Positions 32,352 to 41,112 of a stretch of 64,000 bases of DNA are shown in pieces (the stretch's first letter is position 1; the number at the start of each line of letters is the position of its first letter). The stretch covers positions 1-64,000 of the forward strand of contig JAIXOQ010000005.1 of the NCBI GenBank assembly GCA_027486675.1. The letters run 5' to 3'. Origin of the DNA: Pseudomonadota bacterium. Lineage in GTDB: Bacteria; Bdellovibrionota; UBA1018; CAIMNF01. Below the pieces are notes generated by a model. That model saw only the letters and a list, made by a program, of their open reading frames with translations, was not told the DNA's origin and made no database searches. A program made the translations under genes and the position numbers.

Positions 32352-34993
32352 GCGCTGCCTGCACTTCCCGATTCAGCAAACCTGCGTGCCGCATCAATGG
32401 CATTTTGCAGTGCTTGTCCGCCCTGCCCACCTGCTTGCGCAAAATCAGGTTTGCCCCCGCCCTTACCGCTCATGTGTTTTGCGCCCTCTTGCACCAGCTG
32501 ATTGGCGTCCGGCTTTTTGGGTCCTTTTGAACCAATAGCAGCAATCAAAAACGCTTTCTGATTCTCTGAATCCTCTGCGCCAAGAATGACGACAGAATCA
32601 GGAATTTGTGCGCGGACTTGATCCACTACATCCCTGAGCTTTTTCATGGCGTCGGGCATAGGGTCCATTTTTCCAGCAATCAAGACCCCGCCGGTCAGAA
32701 GTTGCTTCTTTGCGATCAACTGATCGATGAGGACTCGCTGCGCTTGTCCTTCAAACTTTTCTAATGCTTTCTTTAGATCCCGTTCTGTTTGAAACAGCTT
32801 TTCCAAACGCATTGGAATCTCTTCAGGGTTCATCGCCTTTACGGCTGCCTGAACCTGTTTCAGCTGTTCGGACCGATCATTTAAGAACTTGAATGCTCCG
32901 ATCGAAGTTTTAGCGATGATCCTTCTGACGCCAGCAGCCACGCTGCCTTCACTGACCACTTTAAACAGATGAATATCAGAACTTTGATCCACGTGGGTAC
33001 CACCGCAGAGTTCGACGGAATAATCACCCACCGAGATCACGCGAACTTCTTCTCCGTATTTTTCACCAAAGAAAGCAATGGCGCCTGCCTGTACCGCTTC
33101 GTCCTTCTTCATGACGCGTTTCTTTACACCGTCACCTGCCCAAATCTTTTGATTGATCAGGCTTTCAATCTTTTGCAGTTCGGCCTCTTCAACAGCCTGG
33201 AAATGATTAAAATCAAACCGAAGAAGTTCAGGCGTCACTAAGGACCCAGCCTGCTTCACATGCCCGCCTAACACGTCGCGTAGGGCCCAGTGCAACAAGT
33301 GCGTTGCCGTGTGATTGCGCGCAGTCAAAGCACGAATCTTTGCGTCTACCTCTTGTCGGTAGGTGGCTCCGATCTTGAGAGATCCTTTTGTGATTTTAAC
33401 TTCAGCAACGATCAGATCTGCGACCGGCTTTTGAACATCTAAAACTTCCGCTTCAAAGGTTCCGTCTGCATTGGTAATAGAACCACGATCGCCCGTCTGA
33501 CCGCCCGATTCACCGTAGAACGGGGTCTTCGAAAAACAGACACTCCAGTGGTCCCCGTTTTGTTTCGCATAAAGACACACACCATCGGCAAAGCCACTTT
33601 CGTATCCGACAAATTCTGGAAGCTTTTGAGAATCGCGAAGTTCATCCGCAAGCTTAAGCCACTCGGCCTCAAGTGCATGGCCGCCAGCACCTTTCCAGTT
33701 TTTCCTGGAGTCCTCTTTCTGCTTCTCCATCGCGACATCAAAGCCTGCTTCATCCACAGCGATGCCTCGCTCGTCACAGATCGTACGTGTGAGATCGAGC
33801 GGAAACCCAAAGGTGTCGTACAACTGGAATGCTACCTTTCCTGGAAGCCGCTTCCCTGCCTTTTGCAGCTCTTCGTCTAACAAACCCAAACCCCGTTCCA
33901 GGGTTTTTAGGAATTGCTCCTCTTCTGCAAAAACTGCCTTTTCAACAAAGGACCGAGCGCGTTCTAACTCTGGATACGCATCTCGCATCTGATCGATCAC
34001 GAAACCACATACTTTTGAAAAGAATGGACCCCTGAAACCTAATTTGGCGCCATGGCGGATCGCGCGCCGCATGATCCGTCGCAAGACATACCCGCGACCC
34101 TCGTTGGCAGGCACAATTCCATCACCAATCAGAAATGCAGTTGCGCGGGCGTGATCGGCAATCACTCTAAAACTAAAACGGGATTCTGATTTTGCGCTGT
34201 ATTCAATTCCTGCAAGTCTTGATGTTTGATCCATGATGATGCGGAAGAGGTCCGTATCATAATTGGTTGGCACCCCCTGAAGAATGGAAGCCACACGCTC
34301 TAGTCCTGCCCCCGTATCCACTGAAGGTTTTGGTAACGACGTCACGGAGCCATCCGCATGTTTTTCAAACTGCATGAAGACCAAATTCCAGAACTCCATG
34401 TAGCGGTCGGTCCCGGCATTCACGTTCGTGAGGAAATCCCCTTCCCCGTATTCAGGGCCGCGATCAAAATAAATCTCTGAACAAGGGCCGCAGGGCCCAG
34501 TGTCGCCCATGGACCAGAAGTTATCTTTTTCGCCTAAACGAAAGATGCGGTCGCTCGAGACATTTTCTTGTTTGCGCCATATCTCAGCAGCTTCGTCGTC
34601 CTTTTCAAAAACGGTGATATAAAGTTTATCTTTTGGAAGCTTCCACTCTTGGGTGATGAGTTCCCACGCGTAATGGATCGCCTCTTTTTTGAAGTAGTCG
34701 CCAAACGAGAAATTACCCAGCATTTCAAAAAAGGTGTGGTGACGAGCGGTAAAGCCCACATTTTCTAGGTCGTTGTGTTTTCCGCCGGCGCGCACACACT
34801 TTTGGGATGTGGCCGCTCGACTATAAGAGCGGTGCTCTTTCCCTAAGAATAAATCTTTGAACTGATTCATACCTGCATTGGCAAAAAGGAGAGTCGGATC
34901 ATTCTGTGGGACGAGTGATGAGCTGCCGACGACCGTATGCCCTTGGTTTGCAAAATAGTTCAAAAAACTAGAACGAATGTGTGAGCCCTGCAT
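32348..34993 (-). CDS. alaS: AlaS, alanyl-tRNA synthetase
   Basis: An 881-residue class II synthetase charging tRNA-Ala. Catalytic domain at residues 1-240 with FANAGMNQFKDLFLG, RHHTFFEMLGNFSFGDYF and GAGLERV (class II motif 3). Editing domain with HTATHLLHWAL (HxxxH zinc motif) and ELCGGTHVDQ, which supplies the C...H pair. C-terminal oligomerisation domain rich in Ala/Gln/Gly. Normal length. No good Shine-Dalgarno at the ATG. The next gene starts divergently 31 bases away. Confidence 0.96.
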   Translation of the reverse strand: MQGSHIRSSFLNYFANQGHTVVGSSSLVPQNDPTLLFANAGMNQFKDLFLGKEHRSYSRAATSQKCVRAGGKHNDLENVGFTARHHTFFEMLGNFSFGDYFKKEAIHYAWELITQEWKLPKDKLYITVFEKDDEAAEIWRKQENVSSDRIFRLGEKDNFWSMGDTGPCGPCSEIYFDRGPEYGEGDFLTNVNAGTDRYMEFWNLVFMQFEKHADGSVTSLPKPSVDTGAGLERVASILQGVPTNYDTDLFRIIMDQTSRLAGIEYSAKSESRFSFRVIADHARATAFLIGDGIVPANEGRGYVLRRIMRRAIRHGAKLGFRGPFFSKVCGFVIDQMRDAYPELERARSFVEKAVFAEEEQFLKTLERGLGLLDEELQKAGKRLPGKVAFQLYDTFGFPLDLTRTICDERGIAVDEAGFDVAMEKQKEDSRKNWKGAGGHALEAEWLKLADELRDSQKLPEFVGYESGFADGVCLYAKQNGDHWSVCFSKTPFYGESGGQTGDRGSITNADGTFEAEVLDVQKPVADLIVAEVKITKGSLKIGATYRQEVDAKIRALTARNHTATHLLHWALRDVLGGHVKQAGSLVTPELLRFDFNHFQAVEEAELQKIESLINQKIWAGDGVKKRVMKKDEAVQAGAIAFFGEKYGEEVRVISVGDYSVELCGGTHVDQSSDIHLFKVVSEGSVAAGVRRIIAKTSIGAFKFLNDRSEQLKQVQAAVKAMNPEEIPMRLEKLFQTERDLKKALEKFEGQAQRVLIDQLIAKKQLLTGGVLIAGKMDPMPDAMKKLRDVVDQVRAQIPDSVVILGAEDSENQKAFLIAAIGSKGPKKPDANQLVQEGAKHMSGKGGGKPDFAQAGGQGGQALQNAIDAARRFAESGSAGSA

Positions 34994-35023
34994 TGTTCTT
35001 AAAGTATGCCAGACTAGGGGGAT

Positions 35024-35497
35024 ATGGCGCTGGTTCCGAGTGTAGATCTACTGAGCCGATTTAAAGACTATGAATCCTCCCATCAAACCCCGGGCAATCG
35101 CTGGACCCATTGGATCGGGATCCCGGCTGTGGTCTTTTCTCTGCTGGGGCTACTTTCACAGGTCCCACTCTTCACGAGCCCTTGGCCAATAGATGCGGCT
35201 CAAGTTCTATGGGGTATCGCTTTGATCTGGACCCTGCGGGTGGATTGGAAAGTCGCACTGCCTTTTGGTCTTGCCTTGGCCGCATGCTATTTCACGGCCC
35301 GAGAACTCGGCTTGATGACCCTGCTTGGAATCCAAGCCATCGGGTGGGTTTTTCAATTGTACGGGCACGCTCGATATGAAAAAAAGCGCCCAAAGTTTTT
35401 AGAGAGTGCGCAGCACCTCTTTGTTGGACCCCTTTGGGGGTTTGCGACCTTAACGGGCTATTACAAGCCACCTCGTGCCAGGGCCCGGACCAAATGA
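35024..35497 (+). CDS. DUF962/Mpo1-like membrane protein
   Basis: A 157-residue protein with the DUF962 start FKDYESSHQTPGNRWTHWIGIPA (His pair HxxxxNxxxHxxG, about residues 18-30), four hydrophobic segments and HARYEKKRPKFLESAQHLFVGPLW. The yeast homologue Mpo1 is a Fe2+-dependent dioxygenase of 2-hydroxy fatty acid alpha-oxidation; the His residues that would bind metal are present. AGGGG lies close before the ATG. Coupled to the following peptidase by an ATGA overlap. Confidence 0.88.
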   Translation: MALVPSVDLLSRFKDYESSHQTPGNRWTHWIGIPAVVFSLLGLLSQVPLFTSPWPIDAAQVLWGIALIWTLRVDWKVALPFGLALAACYFTARELGLMTLLGIQAIGWVFQLYGHARYEKKRPKFLESAQHLFVGPLWGFATLTGYYKPPRARARTK

Positions 35498-36426
35498 ATC
35501 ACAGGACCCGATTCGTAGGAGCACTGCTGCTTGCCGTAGTGTCTGGAGCTTGTTTCGGGGCGAAGGAAAAAACGGTAACCCGGCCACGCGCTTTTGACGC
35601 CGACCGAGCGTACGCAGATGTAATTGCGCAAGAAAAACTAGGGCCCCGCTATGTCGGGGCTGAAGCACACACAAAAATGCATGCTTGGCTGCTGAGCGAT
35701 TTAACAGGTAGCGGACTCACCCCACGCACGCAAGTTGGAGTGATCGGACCAAACCAAACTCCGATTAAGAACGTGCTGGCATCGACGGCGCCCGGCGCAA
35801 AACAGCGGGTGCTGCTTTCGGCGCATTACGACACGAGGCCTTTTGCGGATGAGGATCCGAAACCTGCAAACCGGAAGCTCCCTATTTTAGGCGCAAACGA
35901 TGGTGGAAGTGGTGTTGCTGTTTTGTTAGAAGTTGCCCGAATTGCAGCCGCCCTGAAAGATTCGGACGTCGGAATTGATTTTGCATTCTGGGACGCAGAG
36001 GACTTAGGACTGCCCCACGATGCTGAATCTTATTGTTTGGGTTCACAGTACTTTGCTGCAAATCCTGACTTTCCATTGGGGCGGCCAGAATACGGGGTGA
36101 ATCTAGACATGGTGGGTCGGAAGGGTTCTGTTTTTCCAATCGAACGCTTTTCGGAACAACAGGCTGCAAGCGTTCTAGAAAAACTTCGAGCTGCTGCAAA
36201 AGTTGCCGGCGCCGACTCTTTGTTTGGGAATTACCGTGCAGGCCCCATCACCGATGATCATGTGTTCATCGCGCGTGCACTGAAGATCCCGATGGTGGAT
36301 CTGATTTACATCACCGAGGAAGGCCGTTTTGCTCCGGAATGGCACACACTCCAGGATACTTCCGAGCATATTTCCCGCGATGTCCTGCGCGGAGTGGGAC
36401 AGACGTTGGTCGAGATGATTTGGTGA
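35494..36426 (+). CDS. M28-type peptidase / glutaminyl-peptide cyclotransferase-like lipoprotein
   Basis: A 310-residue exported protein with lipobox VVSGAC (about residue 20). The M28 fold is marked by LLSAHYDTRPFADED, LGANDGGSGVAVLLEVARIA, FAFWDAEDLG and NLDMVG, which supply the zinc His, Asp and Glu residues. The short single-zinc layout and the LDMVG and TITDDHVFI-like context resemble bacterial glutaminyl cyclases more than aminopeptidases. This assignment is by pattern. The ATG overlaps the DUF962 stop (ATGA). Confidence 0.8.
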   Translation: MNHRTRFVGALLLAVVSGACFGAKEKTVTRPRAFDADRAYADVIAQEKLGPRYVGAEAHTKMHAWLLSDLTGSGLTPRTQVGVIGPNQTPIKNVLASTAPGAKQRVLLSAHYDTRPFADEDPKPANRKLPILGANDGGSGVAVLLEVARIAAALKDSDVGIDFAFWDAEDLGLPHDAESYCLGSQYFAANPDFPLGRPEYGVNLDMVGRKGSVFPIERFSEQQAASVLEKLRAAAKVAGADSLFGNYRAGPITDDHVFIARALKIPMVDLIYITEEGRFAPEWHTLQDTSEHISRDVLRGVGQTLVEMIW

Positions 36427-36432
36427 GTACAT

Positions 36433-37119
36433 TCAGCGAAAAAATGGAGCGATCTCTTCAAACTCATTCACGAACTGAAAGAACGCGAAGTCTTTCTCCG
36501 ACACCGTAGGGAACTTCGATCCGATCATCGACCGCAGGCCGCTCAGAATCGGGTCCCAATATTCATCCTTGCCGACCAAGAAAATGGGTACATCGGAAAT
36601 CTTCTTCGAAAGCTTAAGCGTGACCACTTCGAAGAGTTCGTCCAACGTGCCGTAGCCGCCCGGCATGACAATGAATGCTTGGCTGTAGGTGATCATGAAG
36701 TGTTTACGAATGGGATAGTCTGCAAATTTGATTTCAATGTCTAAGTTGTCGTTCGGCGTTTCGGGATAAGGCAGCTCAATCGAAATTCCAATGCTTTTGC
36801 CAACACCTTGCTTTGCACCTTTGCTGACTGCTTCCATCATTCCTGGGCCACCACCGCTGATGATATTCCAGCCTGACTTTGAAAGCTGTTCGCTGATTTG
36901 AGCGGCAAGATGGTAGGAGGGATGATTCTCTTTGAGTCTAGAACTACCAAAGAATGTGATGTTTTTTCGGCCGAGCAGATGAGGTCCTAGGACTTCATAC
37001 CCGCGGCGGATCTCCGACAAGGTGTGGTCCGCAAATGCGGAACAAGCGGCCTGGACTGCATCGGAGGGATTCATCGCAAATGCGGGAAAGGTTGCTTGCA
37101 GCAGCAGTGCTAAAAACAT
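36433..37119 (-). CDS. LOG-family (TIGR00730-like) nucleotide-monophosphate phosphoribohydrolase-like protein with signal peptide
   Basis: A 228-residue protein. The Rossmann-like LOG core is clear: FFGSSRLKENHP, SGGGPGMMEAVSKGA (phosphate-binding GGGPGxME), PIRKHFMITYSQAF and MPGGYGTLDELFEV (PGGxGTxxE). Family members cut the base off nucleoside monophosphates, including cytokinin precursors, in the cytosol. Here the first 15 residues (MFLALLLQATFPAFA) form a convincing signal peptide, unusual for the family. A later ATG at 37074 would remove it, but the candidate promoter fits the start at 37119. Confidence 0.85.
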   Translation of the reverse strand: MFLALLLQATFPAFAMNPSDAVQAACSAFADHTLSEIRRGYEVLGPHLLGRKNITFFGSSRLKENHPSYHLAAQISEQLSKSGWNIISGGGPGMMEAVSKGAKQGVGKSIGISIELPYPETPNDNLDIEIKFADYPIRKHFMITYSQAFIVMPGGYGTLDELFEVVTLKLSKKISDVPIFLVGKDEYWDPILSGLRSMIGSKFPTVSEKDFAFFQFVNEFEEIAPFFR

Positions 37120-37126
37120 GTGGGCC

Positions 37127-37155
37127 AGCGTAAAAGTCGGCTTTCTGGAAGTCTA
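37127..37155 (-). promoter_or_regulatory. Candidate promoter of the LOG-family gene, leaderless geometry
   Basis: On the minus strand TAGACT (37150-37155), a 17-base spacer and TACGCT (37127-37132), then 7 bases to the ATG. TACGCT is the same hexamer as in the promoter at 8926. Confidence 0.4.
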
Positions 37156-37282
37156 GCTCAAAGATTGATGCTCTCTTTTATCGGTTGATTCAAAATGTTT
37201 AGGGATCGGTAGGCCAACTCAATCCCGGCCAGCAGGGTTTTTTGGTCCTGCTTCCGCTTAGAACTCAAAGAGAAAACTTCGA

Positions 37283-37849
37283 TCACTTCGCCATTTCAAG
37301 AAGCAACCACTTCAAGTGCGCGCGAGCGAGCTGGAGGGATTGATTCGAATGATCAGGTGCGTCTTGATGTTTGAGTTTCAAAGCCGCGGAAAGATCACGC
37401 GCAAAAAGGTTTAAGCGAATTCCAACCTGCTCCGGAACCGCAATGCCGGTTTGAAGATGAACGCTCGAGAGTGTTTTGCTTTGTGCGCCCAATGACTCAT
37501 TCGTGAGCAGGATTTTGGCGAGATTCTTAAAATCGATGGAACAAAATGGGGTACCGTTTGCAGCGGCATCATCTGAGCCGAGCTTGTATTGCGTGTCAGG
37601 TATTGAAATCTCGATTAAGTTTTTTTCTTCTACTGAAGCGCGCTTCTCCGCAGGGGCAATCACTTGGGCTGTAATCCATTCTTTGTCGTCGACTTGAATC
37701 GAAGGATCCATCGAGTCTGAGAACCACACGATCTTTCTATTGTCCGGCTCGGAATGATCGGCCAACTGGGCTAATGCTGGTGCCGAGAATGCGCTGATAA
37801 GCGCACTGAAAATGAATGCAGATTGGAACTCGACCTGAACCTGGGCCAT
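37283..37849 (-). CDS. Secreted protein of unknown function, 188 aa
   Basis: Signal peptide (FIFSALISAFSAPALA, residues 12-27) after an unusually long charged N-region. The mature part has no recognised domain: an acidic, beta-prone first half (IVWFSDSMDPSIQVDDKEW) and a helical C-terminal third (LSAALKLKHQ... AHLKWLLLEM). AGGAG lies 6 bases before the ATG. A well-formed promoter upstream overlaps a sequence (ATAATGCAT) that also occurs in the promoter at 39.9 kb. Confidence 0.6.
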   Translation of the reverse strand: MAQVQVEFQSAFIFSALISAFSAPALAQLADHSEPDNRKIVWFSDSMDPSIQVDDKEWITAQVIAPAEKRASVEEKNLIEISIPDTQYKLGSDDAAANGTPFCSIDFKNLAKILLTNESLGAQSKTLSSVHLQTGIAVPEQVGIRLNLFARDLSAALKLKHQDAPDHSNQSLQLARAHLKWLLLEMAK

Positions 37850-37886
37850 GAAAGTCTCCTGCTAGGCTTAGCCCACCAGATCATGC

Positions 37887-37915
37887 ATTATCTTAGTCTT
37901 TTTGTCTAGTACTAA
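37887..37915 (-). promoter_or_regulatory. Promoter with ATAATGCAT element
   Basis: On the minus strand TTAGTA (37910-37915), a 17-base spacer, GATAAT (37887-37892). The -10 continues into GCATGATC, making a near-palindrome GATAATGCATGATC that shares ATAATGCAT with the operator-like palindrome at 39921-39936. Leader of about 30 bases with a Shine-Dalgarno. Confidence 0.5.
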
Positions 37916-37922
37916 AACGCTC

Positions 37923-38471
37923 TCAAAAACTCATCCCCGCCATCGCGATCATTGCCAAGTTTTCAGCAATGGTGAGATTTGAAAGTGGGAGATTAAACCC
38001 CGTACCTAAACAGGCGCACTCGATTTGGCCCTTGTTACGAAGCTTCTGGTAAACACCATAGGTGGTTGGCGATAGCACCAGAATGGTGAGTACCTTTGCG
38101 GCCGGTAGACCCACGCCCGAGAGGAACAAAAGCCCCAATGAGAGCTCAACGAATGGATAGATACTTCCATAGCTTGGCAAGATGCGCGCAATTGGATCGT
38201 AGCCCGCGAAAGACTGGGCGAAAGCAGTCAAATCGAGGAGCTTAAAAAACGAAAAACCAATAAAGAATCCAGCCATCAGGTGGTTCATGAACAGGTGTCC
38301 ATCAAACGCGCCCAGGCTAACTTGAAAGGCCGCGCTGCCAAGAAGAATGAACACGACCAGCAGTAGGAGTGGCTTATATCTCGTCATGTGGGAAGCGTGG
38401 CCGAGGGAGCGCATTAAAGGAAGCGATTCGATGGGGATGCTACTTAAGATGGGCATGGCTTTTGCTGTCAT
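37923..38471 (-). CDS. MauE/DoxX-like redox-associated membrane protein
   Basis: A protein of up to 182 residues (153 if translation starts at the ATG at 38387, just before the first membrane segment). Four hydrophobic segments follow: PLLLLVVFILLGSAAFQ, HLMAGFFIGFSFFKLLDL, FVELSLGLLFLSGVG and VLTILVLSPTTYG. Between the last segment and the C-terminus lies IECACLGTGFNLPLS, the Cys-x-Cys-Leu-Gly motif of the MauE-like family tied to thiol or metal chemistry in the envelope. No Shine-Dalgarno before either start. No associated oxidoreductase adjoins it, so its partner is unknown. Confidence 0.7.
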   Translation of the reverse strand: MTAKAMPILSSIPIESLPLMRSLGHASHMTRYKPLLLLVVFILLGSAAFQVSLGAFDGHLFMNHLMAGFFIGFSFFKLLDLTAFAQSFAGYDPIARILPSYGSIYPFVELSLGLLFLSGVGLPAAKVLTILVLSPTTYGVYQKLRNKGQIECACLGTGFNLPLSNLTIAENLAMIAMAGMSF

Positions 38472-38488
38472 GACTGTCAGAGGGCAAT

Positions 38489-38725
38489 ATGTTTAATACC
38501 TTAAAATATGCTAGAATGATGGAAGAAGTTGGCTTTTCGCGGGAGCAGTCTGAAACATCCGTGAGAATCTTGGTGGAAATTATGGATGAAAAACTAGCCA
38601 CAAAAGAGGATCTAAAAGAGTTGAGATCTGAACTCCAACTCCTAAAGTCAGACCTCACTATCCGCATGGGTACCATGCTCGCTGCATCGATTGCAGTGCT
38701 GACAGCAGTTCAAAAATTAATTTAG
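38489..38725 (+). CDS. DUF1640-like coiled-coil protein with C-terminal membrane segment, 78 aa
   Basis: MFNTLKYARMMEEVGFSREQSE, then LATKEDLKELRSELQLLKSDL (coiled coil) and a hydrophobic end (GTMLAASIAVLTAVQKLI). This order (an EAGF-type motif, a coiled coil with LATKxDL, a terminal membrane helix) is that of DUF1640/CCDC90-like proteins, related to the eukaryotic MCUR1 family. GAGGG lies 4-5 bases before the ATG. Function in bacteria is unknown. Confidence 0.8.
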   Translation: MFNTLKYARMMEEVGFSREQSETSVRILVEIMDEKLATKEDLKELRSELQLLKSDLTIRMGTMLAASIAVLTAVQKLI

Positions 38726-38744
38726 ACTGAGCTGTCCTGAACAC

Positions 38745-39905
38745 TCACTTCACACATCTGCGCCAGATATCGAAAGAAGGCTGCCCTTTAAAGCTGAACT
38801 CTTCATCCAGCCATATGAAGCGATAGGGCTGCCCACCTCCAGATAAAATAGAGGTCACAATCATGCGGCCTGACTTTGGATCGCGGGCGACATAGCGTCC
38901 GGTGTGATATCCAGCGCGATACACGACATCACCGAATGCGGGCGCCAAACCATCGGGTAACAGACAGTACTGACGCGCTAAGGTCACCTCGATACCATGG
39001 GAATTCACTCTATGGACCATCGTGCCTCTGATGCCTAATTTCCAATCGGTTTTTACATCAGGCTGCTTTTCCCAAAAAAAGCTATTCGCAAAGGAGTGAC
39101 ACACATCAATGTCGTAATCACGGTTCGGATACTGCCCGATTTTTTCACCCACCCAGCCTGGGAAAATCTTTTGTAATTCCACCCAACGTGATTCTTCATT
39201 TCCAAGGGATTTAACCACCAATTTTCGTACGTCCGCAAAACGCCAAGCGCCTTGAAAACTGCGGGCGACCTGGTCGATATTTTCTTTGGTCACCAAGACT
39301 TCAACTTTGAGGTGGTTGCGCTCAACTCTTGAGAATTGACCACCTAAGACAGCAGTATCCAACTGAACCGGGGTTACGCGAATTTTGTGAGAATCCGCTG
39401 CCAGATCTGAAATTTCCATTGAAGGAAGGATTTCCCAGGAAGGTTCCGTATAACGTCGCTCAATTCGTTTCGAGCTAATGCGCCCTTGACGGTAATTTTC
39501 TAGGAGGGTCTCGATCCCATTCTGTAAGACACCTTCGATCTCAAGCATGGATTCACTGTACAGAGTAATCCCTGGGTATGAAGTCGACCTCTGAAGCTTA
39601 AGGACCGTCCTATTATCGATGGAATAGTGCGTATCTAGATTGAGCTCCATGTCTTCAGGCACAGCATTATCTCGAATGCTTTGAACAATCGCTTCACGTT
39701 CTTGCCTCGGGAAATCGAGCACGGCTTTGTTTTCAACCCAGAGCGCAAGCTCTTCGCGACTGAGGATCATCGGTTTTCGGCCCAAGGCCTTTAACTCAGA
39801 GTTCATGCGAGCGATCTCACCTTCCCAGGTACGGCCCTTCACGCCCGCTTGCGCAAAAGAGGCTTCAGGCTGGATCAGCAATAGCGATAGAAGGGCTATG
39901 AACAT
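38745..39905 (-). CDS. Secreted protein of unknown function, possible NlpC/P60-like C-terminal part, 386 aa
   Basis: Signal peptide (FIALLSLLLIQPEASFA). No family is recognised with confidence. The C-terminal half has DVCHSFANSFFW (about residue 268), a PAFGDVVYRAG segment and YHTGRYVARDPKSGRMIV, the order Cys helix, G-D-x-V turn, His strand seen in NlpC/P60 peptidases. The spacing is unusual, so this is a weak suggestion. GGAG is near the ATG. Its promoter overlaps a 16-bp perfect palindrome, so it is probably regulated. Confidence 0.6.
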   Translation of the reverse strand: MFIALLSLLLIQPEASFAQAGVKGRTWEGEIARMNSELKALGRKPMILSREELALWVENKAVLDFPRQEREAIVQSIRDNAVPEDMELNLDTHYSIDNRTVLKLQRSTSYPGITLYSESMLEIEGVLQNGIETLLENYRQGRISSKRIERRYTEPSWEILPSMEISDLAADSHKIRVTPVQLDTAVLGGQFSRVERNHLKVEVLVTKENIDQVARSFQGAWRFADVRKLVVKSLGNEESRWVELQKIFPGWVGEKIGQYPNRDYDIDVCHSFANSFFWEKQPDVKTDWKLGIRGTMVHRVNSHGIEVTLARQYCLLPDGLAPAFGDVVYRAGYHTGRYVARDPKSGRMIVTSILSGGGQPYRFIWLDEEFSFKGQPSFDIWRRCVK

Positions 39906-39920
39906 AGGGGCTCCGGGAGG

Positions 39921-39951
39921 GCATAATGCATTATGCGATCTTTTTTGTCAA
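39921..39951 (-). promoter_or_regulatory. Promoter overlapped by a 16-bp perfect palindrome
   Basis: On the minus strand TTGACA (39946-39951), a 17-base spacer and CATTAT (39923-39928). GCATAATGCATTATGC at 39921-39936 is a perfect palindrome covering the -10 hexamer and part of the spacer, as expected of a repressor site. Half of it recurs in the promoter at 37887-37915. Confidence 0.6.
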
Positions 39952-40048
39952 CCATAAGAATGGCGCATGGGCCCAATTGTGCGGGAAACATGTGAGGATT
40001 GTTCTGCAATTAATCCAGACTATGGCCCAGTCGGCATGCAAGAATCGG

Positions 40049-40077
40049 TTGAGTTCCTTACTGTTTTAGGCTACTAT
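40049..40077 (+). promoter_or_regulatory. Promoter of the gene at 40116
   Basis: TTGAGT (40049-40054), a 17-base spacer, TACTAT (40072-40077). A leader of about 30 bases with GGAG follows. The rest of the 210-base gap 39906-40115 shows nothing else apart from the palindrome listed separately. Confidence 0.5.
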
Positions 40078-40115
40078 CCGCACGTTCTCAAAACTTTAAG
40101 CTGCGGAGACTTGCA

Positions 40116-40958
40116 ATGCTGTTGTTGATATCACTCACTTTGTTCACGAACGGGAATCCAGTCCTCGCCGCCAAGGCAGCACTCGTGCCCACTTGCGAAG
40201 GATACAAAGCGCAGTTTGAAGAGAGTTTCGATTCGAGTGTTGCTTTTTTTGATGAGACCGCGCCTAAGAGCGGCTTGCAAATGGATCAAGACCTGGGACC
40301 TTTTTTAGAAAAAGATGTAAAAGCAAATCTCGCTCAAAGCTCCGAGGAGACCTTTTCGGATATCTTAAAAAAATATCGATCAGAAATCGACAGCCTCGAA
40401 AAGGTGCTTCTCACCAACGATCGCGTTCTTGATGAAATTCAACGAGAAACGAATCTTCTGTCCATTTTTGGGTTAGATGCGGACAGCTCTTGGAGATACC
40501 TCCCAACTCTTGATCAACAATTTATGGCCACCAGAGGAACTGGAGAGGAAAACATATTTTCCTTTCTACTCTCCCAACTCATTGACCCGATCGAAGAAGC
40601 CTTAACGATTAAAAAAGGAGCGCTAACGGAGGAAGAAAAACTAGCTCAAGCAATGGAAAAGTTTTATTTAGTAGACATCATTGAACCAGCGCGGCAGCAA
40701 GTACGTTTGATCCATGAGATTGTAATTAACGCTAAGGTACTTGATTATCAAGTCGAGCGAATGGGGCAGATTGACCTTTCAGGCCGAAGCAGCGAAGAAG
40801 TTTCAATCTTTAGCTTTGGAATCAAGAATGACCATTTTTTTCTTACCTTGAAATCATCCGAGGTCATAAGGACACCTGCCACCGTCACTCGAGCGCAATT
40901 CGTACGGGATCAAATTCTGAAAAACTACCCAGAGTGCGAACCGTTACTGAAATTCTGA
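40116..40958 (+). CDS. Secreted protein of unknown function, 280 aa
   Basis: Short signal peptide (LLLISLTLFTNGNPVLA, residues 2-18) and a mature protein beginning LVPTCEGYKAQFEESFDSS. The body is strongly helical and charged. The early Cys-x-Gly/Glu after the signal peptide and the all-helical character resemble the tandem paralogs at 14.5-18.7 kb, but I see no shared motif, so kinship is speculation. GGAG lies 8 bases before the ATG. Confidence 0.6.
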   Translation: MLLLISLTLFTNGNPVLAAKAALVPTCEGYKAQFEESFDSSVAFFDETAPKSGLQMDQDLGPFLEKDVKANLAQSSEETFSDILKKYRSEIDSLEKVLLTNDRVLDEIQRETNLLSIFGLDADSSWRYLPTLDQQFMATRGTGEENIFSFLLSQLIDPIEEALTIKKGALTEEEKLAQAMEKFYLVDIIEPARQQVRLIHEIVINAKVLDYQVERMGQIDLSGRSSEEVSIFSFGIKNDHFFLTLKSSEVIRTPATVTRAQFVRDQILKNYPECEPLLKF

Positions 40959-41112
40959 TAGTCAGCTGGGGGGATCGTTCTGTCGGGTGATCTTTTCATT
41001 CAACCCCATATGGGATTGCGGATTGTCCGTCTGTTAAATCCGGTCCAGCCGTGCTTCATAAACTCATTCGCATGACCACTTGCCCCCCCACCTTCGGGTT
41101 ATCCATAGGCCA

